Part shown: positions 53,945 to 64,000 of the stretch, piece by piece
Position numbering within the stretch: the stretch's first letter is position 1
Layout: the number at the start of each line of letters is the position of its first letter
NCBI RefSeq assembly: GCF_000524195.1
Contig: NW_020170413.1
Span: forward strand, 723,877-787,876
Length of the DNA: 64,000 nucleotides
From: Echinococcus granulosus
Lineage: Eukaryota > Platyhelminthes > Cestoda > Cyclophyllidea > Taeniidae
Direction: 5' to 3'
Notes under the pieces: generated by a model
The model's input: the letters and a program-made list of their open reading frames with translations, nothing else
What the model was told of the DNA's origin: nothing
The model's database searches: none
Made by a program: the position numbers and the translations under genes

Positions 53945-54911
53945 TCACTTATTCTCATCATATAGACCCTCTAAAGGCTCATAAGAGTACTCGGGTTTGA
54001 GGATCCACGAAAAGTCGCGCCTGGTGCAGACGAACATGCAGGCCTTCCAGCTGTAAAAACGATTGCGAGTGCCACCACAACCTCCGTAGTAAAAGGGATG
54101 ACAAGTGTTGTTGTAGGGATCGTAGTAGTAGTTGATACTGTAGTTTCGGCACGGTCCAGGGGCGTACGGTTCGTAGCAAGCGGGATGAACAGCACCAGAG
54201 GCTGTGGAAATTGAGAGAGAATTTAGAAACTTTACAAGCTTTAAAGGCTTGACTGATATGATTGGGTTAAAATTCCGTTTTCCGAATCTAGGCTAACTTG
54301 TAAGAGCTAAAGGTGCTGATTTCAAATCCATTCTGCAAGGTATTTAACAAACGAATTATTGGCCAGCAGGGTTGATGATTATGTCCGGTAAAAGGAAGAC
54401 TAAGACTGATTTACCGTTTAAAGTGTGTTTGTTATGCTTCAACAAAGCTCAAAGTATAATACTGTCAGAATTACATTTATTGGCTGCCATAATTTATGAA
54501 AGAGAAGTAAGGTATGCAGATAAAATAGTCATAATAACAATGGAAATGAAACATCGGCATTGTTTGAGCCATTATCATCAAAACAATAATTCAATCAAAC
54601 TTATTAAAGTCTTGGAGTTTATTTTATCTTAGTTAAAAACAAAAATAAAAGCCACAGACATAGGAAGCATTCAAAACACTCGATCACTTTTAGAAACATG
54701 ATTTGGAAAACCCATTCTAGGTAAGTTAACACGCTCACTTATTCCCTTTAGGTTATATGAATGAAATTCCAGACAAAATTCTGCCTTTGTGAAACTAAAA
54801 AACTGTTTCCTTTGGCAAAAATTGGGTAGAATTTTGTTTAAATTGAGGGTATTAGTTGAGCTTACCTTTAAAGTACACAAGGAGGAAGCAAAGAGCAATG
54901 ATTTTCAGCAT
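53945..54911 (-). CDS. Secreted single-domain Kunitz (BPTI-type) protein, two exons
   Basis: Two coding exons join in phase: 54911-54866 (15 codons plus one base) and 54201-53945, ending in TGA. The 664-base phase-1 intron has donor GTAAG and acceptor CACAG. The product is 100 residues. Residues 1-15 (MLKIIALCFLLVYFK) form a signal peptide, with cleavage likely within the next few residues. The Kunitz domain spans Cys24-Cys74, with cysteines at 24, 33, 49, 57, 70 and 74. Their spacing of 8, 15, 7, 12 and 3 matches BPTI exactly, and the conserved YYGGC and Asn of the RNRF stretch are present. The P1 residue is Arg34, which suggests a trypsin-like protease target, but P1' is Asn35 instead of the usual Ala or Gly. 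N-glycosylation sequons lie at Asn35 (NYS) and Asn46 (NNT). A Tyr/Glu-rich tail of 26 residues follows Cys74. The family (single-Kunitz secreted proteins of tapeworms) includes protease inhibitors and ion-channel blockers; which applies here is not shown. The start is the first ATG after the TATA box. Confidence 0.93.
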
Positions 54912-54962
54912 TATCCGACGAACCCTATCTGTGCTTATGTCAGAGTGCTCTCCAGCGCCGTC

Positions 54963-54969
54963 TTTTATA
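54963..54969 (-). promoter_or_regulatory. TATA box of the Kunitz gene
   Basis: On the minus strand this reads TATAAAA, in a locally GC-rich context. It lies 51 bases upstream of the ATG at 54911. With the usual spacing of 25-30 bases, transcription would start near 54935, giving a 5' leader of only about 25 bases. Confidence 0.7.
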
Positions 54970-57526
54970 CGGACGTGGCGGAAGTAACAACTTTGAACCC
55001 CACCATGGCGCAATTATCTTCCCCGAAATTAGCTGTCAATCTGCTCCAGCAACTTCCGGTTTAAGGTGACCCAGATCAAGATATCATGTAAGGATTTAAA
55101 GACCTAGGAAAAACGAGGGTTAAGTGTGAAGGATTTCAGTCAGAACACGAATGTATGTCATTTATTAAAGTGACATGGACTTTATTAAACCAGAGAAAAT
55201 AAAAACTGATGCAATAAACGCCTGCAATTCTAGAGCAAGGAAGCTAAGCATAAGAAGCACAAATAGTTGTCATGAGACTCAATGAAGGTTTTATTAATGC
55301 CTAAAAACACTTTATCATGAACGCACACATGAGGCGCTCAATTCTATACGCCACTTTTATGAAAGTCGAACAAAAGACTGAAAGGACCACACAGCAATTT
55401 CGTATGCAAATAAAACAAGCATTTTAATCATTATTTTAAAATTCAAAAGTCACAAGGGACCCTCACATCAAGCAAGGAAGTTAGATTCCCCACGTGATAG
55501 ATAATTGAAATTGTTGTGGTAGTAAGCTATAAGAGCTTTCTATGGCAAGTGCTAGTTGCCACCATAAAAGTAATGAGCCAGTCTAGGCGTAGCTGATCAG
55601 AATGGTCAACAATTTTTAAATATACAAACAGGGCAATGCTCAACAACTGAGATTTTTGAAGACGTAAACATCTAGATCAACTTTATTATCTCAAACAGGG
55701 ATTATTTAATCTTATAAGACGCTAGAACACGCAAATATATTCAAGTAAGTAATTTTGCAATAATTACAAAGACGGTTAGTCCTTAGAGCTTCCAGCTTCT
55801 TTCTGTAAAAATGTAAAATTGAATGGTCCCAGTCTAAACAGCGCTTCGAAGTACGACCTATTCTCAAATTTCTCTGGATCGAAAGAGGAATTATTTACTG
55901 ATTTAAAAAATTGACGCGCGATAGGTATTGAGCCAGGTTAGCAGTTCCACATAGTTAACGAAACAAAACCTGCTCTTCTTGGATGGTTTTACCATCTTTT
56001 TTGCCTAGTACTGTCCATGCCCTTTGAACCCTGGCTTAAAATCATAAATACACTTAGGAACCATGAAGAATCCAACTCATATTTTACTGGGTGAAATGTC
56101 TCACTTCACTTCCAAAGTTTTAATTTAATTGGAAGCCTCTCTTATCATTTTGTTCGGGGTGGCGATCTTAGTGGTGGTAATGACTCATTAGAGTCATTTA
56201 TGAATCTAAATGCTAATATTATGAAGAATTCTATCACTCTTGGATCTCGATAAGATTCATCTAGAGTGGCTTGAAGAGGCACTCCTCTAGGATGATAGGC
56301 AATCACTCCACCTAATTACTTTCTAAACTTTGGTCTGGAGGCAACTTATCTTTAAACAAATGAATCACGACGTCTTACTTTAATTTTCTATTTCATCATG
56401 TGAAACTACCCAGATCGTTAGATGGATTTTCCAGATTTGTCCAATTTCAGAAGTCAACCACCTCCTAAACAGGGATAAATCACTGATAGTTTTTTACCAT
56501 AACCTGAATGAATTCAAAAAGGTTCCATTGTACTCTCAACGACTCCCCACAAGGCGCAGTAAATGTCTTCCAAATTTAAAATTCCTTGCTAAAGTGTAAT
56601 TTATAGGGATTAATTGACCTGGCATGATTTTATTTCTGTAATAATTATGCCTTCCCGCCTCCTAATACTGTTTGTTGCAGAAGGTCGATTTTCCTGCCGA
56701 AAGCCATAATATTGGTTTAATCGTTGTTTACTCAAATTTTCAGGTTTTGAGGGACAAGCCATTTAGCCATGAACTATTATTGTCTAGTTTGCCTCAACAT
56801 AAAGTGGAAATTGCTTTGAACTATCTCTGAAAACAAAGCATGGTAATATTGTTTTGAGGACTTTTATCTGCCCCAAGATGCAAGATTGGAAAAAGCCCTA
56901 AAATGATTGCATATTTTCCAATGTCTTTTCATCTGTTTTACGAAATAAGATTTGTTAAGTAGCCTCTTTACTTTACAGATTTCCTTCAAATGACTTAAGT
57001 TTTAAAGTAAAATAATGATTTCCATGAAATCATGCTGCTGATAATTTACGTGCAGTTGGTTTGAGATGCATGTATCGTCCAAAATCTACCGGTGCTTTCG
57101 TTTTCAGCTCACGCATATTATGTTGTGCGATCATCGGTTGTTATGTCCGTGTTACTCACAAACCTTACTTGTTGATATTTTGAGCTTCCATCAGCATTGT
57201 ACTGTATAAATCATTCTAAAATGAAACAAAATAATAACAACTTTTGTTTTTTAAAAGATACATCATTAAATGTTAAGAAGGACAAAAAGGACTGTCATAA
57301 TCGCAAGCAAACAGGCAGTCGGAGGAATAAATAAAATTTACTTTTGTAATTATACGGTAAATAATGAGAACCAATCATCCATTAAATTGACCAAAGCCAA
57401 CCACTGCACTCATACACCCTCATTCAGCCACTGAAATTTGAAATTAAACATGTTGAATCCATTACTTCCCGCCAGATTTGGGCATCTTTTTGACTTTGTC
57501 ACAGTTATGATAATGAAAAGTTTTAA
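54970..57526. other. Upstream flank of the Kunitz gene; no further gene seen
   Basis: The first 100 bases are GC-rich (Kunitz promoter side). On the plus strand they contain a 16-codon ORF starting ACCATGGCG at about 55003, too short to support. The rest is AT-rich with no sustained open frame. Confidence 0.55.
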
Positions 57527-57631
57527 GACTCGTCTGTCCATGTGTGTGGTCCCGGCCCCCTCCCAAAAGTGGCCGAGGCTTCTGCATTCGTCGTCGATAC
57601 TGCTATTACATTTGCCGCCAGTGCGTTTTAG
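57527..57631 (+). pseudogene. Possible filamin-repeat relic
   Basis: Thirty-four codons run open from a TAA (57524-57526) to a TAG at 57629-57631, in a GC-rich patch. The peptide contains VHVCGPGPLPKVAEASAF and then VVDT. This resembles the start of filamin-type immunoglobulin repeats (a V.V.GPGL..V...A.F.VDT pattern). The following G.L.V..GPS part is absent in this frame. The adjacent frame reads YRQDHPKSEV, which only vaguely recalls it. If real, it is a decayed or frameshifted fragment. The opposite strand is also open, so chance is a serious alternative. Confidence 0.15.
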
Positions 57632-60600
57632 TTTACCGACAGGACCACCCAAAAAGTGAAGTCTTCTAAGACCGCCAAATTACTGTTAAATAGAAATTTG
57701 GCTTTCTCTTTGATGGAGGAAAAATAGTAGCGTTGAATATGGCAATCAGTCATAGAAACTGCTCATGCGATCAGAATGATTTGTTGTAAATTAGTAAATC
57801 TTAGCAACACAGCCACCTTGTTAAGCCTATGGCCATTGCCTCATTAAGCAGTAATCTAGGAGGGATATTTGACCCGGTTGTCAAGCTAAAGACTGGAGTG
57901 TCTATTAAAATTTGCTTAAGTAAGTTTATACTCTTATGTAGTTACAATGATGTAGGGGTTAATATTTAAACTTTAAAACAGCATTGTTTTTTTCACTTTT
58001 TCCATTAACGCATGGTTAGAATATCTGCTTTACCAGTGTCACTCCTTTTTTATACATTTAATGGGCAGAATTTTGGGTACATTTTAGTTATTTTTCATGC
58101 TTGACAGGTAGCGTTAAAATTAAGGACCATCTATCTATAACTTGAGGTAAAGTTTCTCTAATTAGATCGGTGCAATTTTTAAATTTCAAACATTCCTTAG
58201 GAGGCATTGCAATGTTGCATTTTGAGAATTCTTGAATAAGACACCGAAATCTAAGAAAGTTGCAGTAATGTTTGTGTTAAAATTTGCAGCCTAGTTTTCC
58301 TTGTCCATTCTATTACGACACTCAGATTTATGGCCTTCGTACCTAAAACGCAGTAAAATAGAAGTTATTGGAAGGTAAAGCGCTTGGTGTTCCCTCGTTA
58401 ACATAGCATCAAGGCAGGTAAATGCAACTGCCTCTTGAGTCAAGTTTTTAACAAATAACCTTTTAATAAACATATTTCACAAATAACTCAAATTTTGATA
58501 GTCATCGTGATATGATAAAGGTTTAGAGATCGCCGAGCTGGATGACTAATATGAGATCATATAATGCTTCCTCACTTTCTTTACAAATTTTTAGCAGATC
58601 CTATACAGACATTAAAGGATATTATTATGTCTCGGACCGATGAATTTCCCCTATGGATGTTATTGATATTCTGACCATTCTAACAGAGGCTGCGCAACCT
58701 GGGAATCGGTAAATGGTAATTTGCATAATTTCAGCTAGTTGTTTTACAAATTTTGCTTTTATTCCTGATAACTATACTGTAAGACATTTTCGGAAAATTT
58801 CGGGCTTGTCTAGCTTTCATCTCATTAATTATTTTTACCAAAAATTCATCGACACTGGAAACAAAAGTTATTATGATTTAAGCCCAGATGCAGGAAATGT
58901 ACAAACATAGATTTATCTCCTAAGAGAAACAGTTAGCAAAATTAACCAGGGGCAATTCATAGTATTTTCAAAGTTTTGGACCAATTGTCTGCCAGATTAG
59001 TCCTGTTTTAACAAGATACCTCAAGATCTTGCATTGTTTTCCTCTTAACGCAGCATATGCCTGTGGGGCAGAAGTATAACTGATTTAAGTTAGAGCATTT
59101 GAATTCAGAGACAAAATGGTTTGCAACGGTGAGGTTTGTAAGCAACCTTATGTTCTGCCTGTAAAAGTTTGTACATTCTAATGGTGATCATCACAATTAA
59201 TAAGATAATCTAGAGTGTCTCTTGAAGACCCCACAAAATTATTTAAAACTCTTATGCCTGCTATCTCTACTGCCCTGAGGAGCCAATGTATGATTTTCTT
59301 CATTCTTGAGATCACGAGGTATTATAAGGTGTAGTCGCCACAAATAAACGAATCAGATTGCGTTCAATACCAAGTAAGATTTCGGCATACTAATTAATTT
59401 GTCATTATCCAGTCGTTGACGATGGTTTTCAATTTCAAAATTTATACACGCGCTTGTTTTGCAGGAGAAGTTCACCATTTAATTTATACGATTTATGAGG
59501 AAATGAACAAACATCTCCCAAATCGCACCAATCCTTAGACTTAGCCCTTATTGTTTCCTTGACTGAATAATTTGAAGTACTTCTGGAATAGCTTTGAAAG
59601 AGATGTCAACTGGCACGCTCACAAAAGAAGGGTCTAACTGATGATTGTTATTTGATAAAACACCACCGATGGAATTGAGAATCGCCAATAAGTGCATGCG
59701 TTTAGTGCTTCAAAACTCGTATGATCAATGACAACGCTAATAAGTAGTGCTATTTTTTCTTCAATGAAATAGACTTCACTAATGATATCTGTCAATTTCC
59801 CTTAAATAGCTCCCAGTATCCCCTCATCTATTGACTAGCGTAATTTCAATTTAGTAGCTGCAATTGCGAAGGAACTTCCGTGACAAAGGACACAGCATCG
59901 ATGGCCAAGAAAACAGTTTTTTTAATCTAGGTTATCATCATCTTTCTCCTCTTCATCAATATTTTAGACCACCCAAAGTGACGCTTCGAGACTCAAAAAG
60001 GTTATTTATCGTTAAAAGTGAAATATAAAGGCAGCCAACGAGTAGTAAAGTGCAATTAATAGGCCCCTATGAAGCAGATCATAGTAGTTTGTGAGCCACA
60101 ACGCGTTGTACTCATAATTTTATATTTTTTTCAAATGCCTAAATCAAACAAGGTGCCCTGCTAAAGGCATGCTTGAAAGGGCACATGCAAATTAGTGCAG
60201 TAATTTTTTTAGGTAGGATATACACTACAATAATTAATGCAGCTACGACGGATACAGTGATTTTATGCCAAGAGTTCTGACATTAAAACAGTTTAAAATT
60301 CTCACTAAGGAACACTCAAAAGTCTAGCTTTAATTGTACATAAAGTTTGAACACTGTTTCGTGTTTATTATTCCTTTTGTTACGTGCCCGTGAGTGACTG
60401 ACCAGATTCCAAAGACTGACGAAATAGTACGCCAAAATGAAACCATTAATGACAGCTGTCAAATTGGTGCTTTAATTCAGCTTGCTTGTTTACTAGTTAC
60501 TCGAGAGAAAAATAGGGTAGCCTCAACCAGTTTTAGGTACAATTGCATCGTGCTAATAGTTGGATAATGCTTCCCTAACAATAATTTTGCTAGTTGCCAT

Positions 60601-63097
60601 GGCAACAAAGGTGTTTAGGAAGTGTTTTGTCAAAACACAAATTGACGTTCTTCTCAAGGCAATCATTTATTTAGAATACGCAACCCCTTACTATATAGCA
60701 CCCATTTAAATTAAGGCTTGATAGGCTAAAATGTTAGTTAAGAATTGAAAGCTAATTCTGGTAAATTCATTCATAATATGTGATTAAAAGGTGTTTCTGA
60801 CAATTCCCAAACCTGCAAAAGCTTACAAAATATGTGAAATTGTTTGTAAACATAAAGATGCCTGAATATGCATCAGTCGTTTGGATCTGTGCGCTCTGCT
60901 ATATGCAATATTATTTTGCATCACTTTTGAGCTCTTCTAAAAGCACATCTGTTTTGTTATTTAAAATTCCAATTTAAAGTTATAAAGGCATTTTGGACAC
61001 TTTTAAAGGCATTTAAAAGGATGCTATTAAAGTAGGCAGCCCTGAACTGTCTGAAAGGTTTGATTTTAAGAAATAGATATCTAGATTAAATTTAGATGAG
61101 ACACTTCCACAGGGGAGTTCTACTGAAAACAAGTAATGAAGAACCTAGTGTTCCTATTAAGCAAGTAATTAGGATTAAAGCGTCAAAATCATTTTTCTTT
61201 AGCGCGCGGCATAACGAAACGCGAGTAACATAGATAACTTTCGTACTGAAAGCTAGTAAAGTCCACATGATACTACATGGCATATTCCATTGATAGATGA
61301 CCATGAAATTCCCAAAATGGCGACATTTTCTTTACTTTTTCACCTAGGCCATAAAGTGTGGTCAGTAATTGAGTATTTTGCTGACCAAATTGTGATTAGG
61401 ATTACACTATTTACGCTTATACATAAAGGTCGAGCTGCACCGCACAAATTGCCTAGCTTTTTGCTCACCTGGAAGTATTTTTGGCCATCATAAAAGCACA
61501 AATATAAAAAAATCAAAGTACTGTTTCAGGGTTTTCATTTTCGCCATTTTGGTGCTCCAAGGCATGAAATCCAGTGTAATTGTCGTTCCAGGACCATCAA
61601 TTAAATGTGTGCTAATACACTTGCAATAATTGCGAATTCCAGCTAGATAAATCAAACACAATCCTTACTCTAAAAGTATTATTAGACTTCCTCCCAGTTT
61701 TACGCTTTTCCATCCCATTTCATCTTCAGGATATTTGTCGCCCCAGCCAGCTTACTCATTGCCCTAATGAGCAGTAGTTGCATCCAAAATCCGAAAGGAA
61801 GGGAGGTGGGAGTATGCCTAGTCACTGCCTTAATTGAAATGCGCCCGCTCGTTTGTAGGCGTGTGGTTTTTTAATCTGCATGGGCAAATGGTGAGTCTTT
61901 TTATTCCCATTTCGGAAATAACTCCTTTTATCGTGGGAGAGGTTTATAGGCAGAATAGAGGATGTTTTCTTTCTTAAATGTGACTCATTGCATGTTCACA
62001 AAAGTTGCGACAAAAGTTTCCAACACAGGAAATAAGAGAAAGTTTCGACTCATTAAAATAAATTTTGACTTGTTGAAGTACTGATTAGACGGTGAATAAA
62101 ACGGATTATACTCAAGAAAAGATATTATTTAATTAAAAAAGGTAAGCACAAATAACTGTCAACGGCAGTATATATTATTGGTGCTTTGAAAAGACTATTA
62201 GTGTTAACAGCACCCTTATTAATATGCTAATGGTATTTCTAAACAAATTATCTTAAAGCTTTCAATATTGCATTGTATGCAGATATTTGCTCATATGTTC
62301 TATATGAAACAATAATTTCATCCATAATAGTCTGGAATGCATTATATTAGCACTTCTTTTAACAGATGGACTAGACGGAATATTTGGCCGTTTATGGCAG
62401 AAAGTTTTAATCTTTTCAGAAAGACAAATCTTTCAAGTTAAGAACAACTTTGCTTCCTGTAAAACTAAATGATCATTGTAAAACTTTGGTGAATTTTTAA
62501 TGACCCTTGAATTATACGGCTTTTGCACATAAAAGGTGATGTAAAATGCCCACTGAAGACCGAATTTTGGCCAAAAACTAGCAGAAATATGTTAGTTTTA
62601 TAGAGTAATATTGGGAAAAAAAATTAAAAATTGTAGTCACTGGGCCGAAAAACCTAATATAACAGTTTAGCTCAAAACACTTGGTATTTCCTGTATAAGG
62701 TTTGAAATGAATGAGTTCTAATTACTTTAAAGTTAATAAGTGGAGTAGCGTATTTAACTTCTAGATAAAATAGTGTAAATTTCTTAAGTATGTGTGGTGT
62801 TTTTCCAAATGCGTAAACACAAGGACCACCGAAATGAGGGTATATTAAGAGTAAAAATCCTTTATTGTTGAGATTAATAAGAAGGGAGCATTAACAAAAA
62901 TTTACGTCAGGAACTTATACTAAGTTCGAATGAGAAACTCAAACCTACTGAACAATATACAGAGAATATCAAAAACCATATTATAAAACCCCAAAATTAC
63001 GGGAGACCAATGCTAGACGACTGTCATACTAACGTTTGTTGTATATTGAAGTAAATAAAAACGAAACACTGAGTAAATGCAATTCGCTTACACTTTG
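57632..63097. other. No feature seen
   Basis: AT-rich DNA with frequent stops. The frames of 60-70 codons (for example 58713-58910, 61290-61493) have no splice or poly(A) support. Nothing repeated or structured was noticed before repeat copy B. Confidence 0.6.
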
Positions 63098-63419
63098 GGG
63101 TAATTGTGCAAATTGCAGAAATATTCTCATGTCTCAAAAAATTCACAACAAAAGACGAGCCGATTCATCGCCAATTTTCCCTGCATTTGCCTCATTTGGC
63201 AGGAAATTTCTCATAAGCATAGAGGTTGCGTGGTAGCAAAATCCCCTTCTAATCTTCGCAGGCGTCACACCATATCAGGCTCAGATGTATAGAGGGAGAA
63301 ATAGGGATAAGTATGAAGAGAGAGGGAAAGAGGCTTTAACTACTAACAAAAATTCAATTGACAAGAGCAGTTACAAAAAATAGACAAATTTCTGCATCAA
63401 CTAGTCTTGGAACAGTTTT
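63098..63419 (+). mobile_element. Dispersed repeat copy B (same family as 27571-27889)
   Basis: This is the second, inverted copy. It matches copy A along its length with similar spacing between conserved blocks, with point differences in roughly a quarter of positions by eye plus small indels. It lacks a clean TGTTATGG start (here GGTAATTGTGC), which suggests older decay. No open reading frame of mobile-element type is present in or beside it. Confidence 0.55.
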
Positions 63420-64000
63420 GTGCTCCTGTGCGCCTACAGGTCAATTGGATCAGCCATGTGGATACTCACGTGTTCCAGTGTAAAGGAAGCGATGCAATAA
63501 TGAAGGATCTTAGAATAATGTTAGAAGTTTTATAACACCACGAGCAACTCTGATTGTATTTACTACTTCAGTGATATTTCGGAACTTAAAAAGGAAAATT
63601 ATAAATGTTTGTCACTTATTCCCTAGTCACCAAATTTAAATGATTGATGCATGAACCTGAAAAGTAGGCAGAGCGCAGTACATAGCGTCTTATTTGCGAC
63701 ACAAAAGGATCGACGTGCCTAGACCTTCTACTCTTTGGCCAAGTAAGGTTACTAAGTTACGAATTGTGAGGAGGCATCGATACATAGTGTATGCGTCTCA
63801 TATGGACATCTTCGTCACTAAATGCTAATGGCGGGCTAAGCCATATTTATTGTTAGCCTTTACCTCATCCTGTGGGAATATTTCATTCTGCGCGAGGTGA
63901 CAAATGATTAATTACAAAGCACTTCTGTTTAGCAGATTGAGTGTTTTACGTTAATTCTGTCCACTCAAATTAGACTATTGTGGGAATAGGTTGTTTAAAT

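Noticed and set aside
53722..54000. Plus-strand open frame of 92 codons
   Set aside because: It is antisense to the 3' end and 3' UTR of the Kunitz gene, a shadow of it.
54789..55064. Plus-strand open frame of 91 codons
   Set aside because: It is antisense to the Kunitz signal-peptide exon and promoter.
1..64000. CRISPR arrays, bacterial operons, rRNA and tRNA genes
   Set aside because: None was seen. The spliced gene, TATA box and poly(A) signal mark this as eukaryotic nuclear DNA.

Overview
The window looks like sparse, AT-rich eukaryotic genomic DNA containing one 100-base assembly gap. The only gene I can call with confidence is a two-exon, intron-containing, TATA-promoted gene on the minus strand (53945-54911). 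It encodes a small secreted Kunitz (BPTI-type) protein. A signal-peptide exon, a phase-1 intron and a single Kunitz-domain exon is an architecture well known from parasitic flatworms, above all the secreted single-Kunitz families of tapeworms. A cestode source is my best guess. It rests on this gene and on a repeat that resembles taeniid LTR-type sequences, not on any database search.

Layout. 1-15.5 kb: no supportable gene, apart from a 13-base poly-G run, an AT-rich low-complexity patch and a CRE-like octamer. 15.5-16.9 kb (+): a GC-richer, coding-like stretch broken by in-frame stops, then a possible terminal exon and a poly(A) signal. 17798-17897: 100 Ns. 18-19.6 kb (-): several short, well-spliced-looking segments that I could not join in phase. 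23.6-24.0 kb (+): a GC-rich island with an ambiguous reading frame. 27571-27889 (-) and 63098-63419 (+): two diverged, collinear copies of a dispersed repeat of about 320 bases. 30.6 kb, 33.2 kb and 39.5 kb (+): isolated candidate exons. 52.1-52.9 kb (-): a candidate three-exon gene 3' end with its own poly(A) signal, directly downstream of the Kunitz gene on the same strand. 57.5 kb (+): a short filamin-like peptide relic. The remainder shows no feature I can defend.

Most open frames in this window are 60-140 codons. For DNA this AT-rich over 64 kb on six frames, that is close to chance expectation. Apart from the Kunitz gene, the exon candidates rest on splice-site strength, phase agreement and poly(A) signals, and are scored low. 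The single confident gene would act outside the cell as a secreted protein. No pathway or operon-like cooperation between genes can be read from this window.
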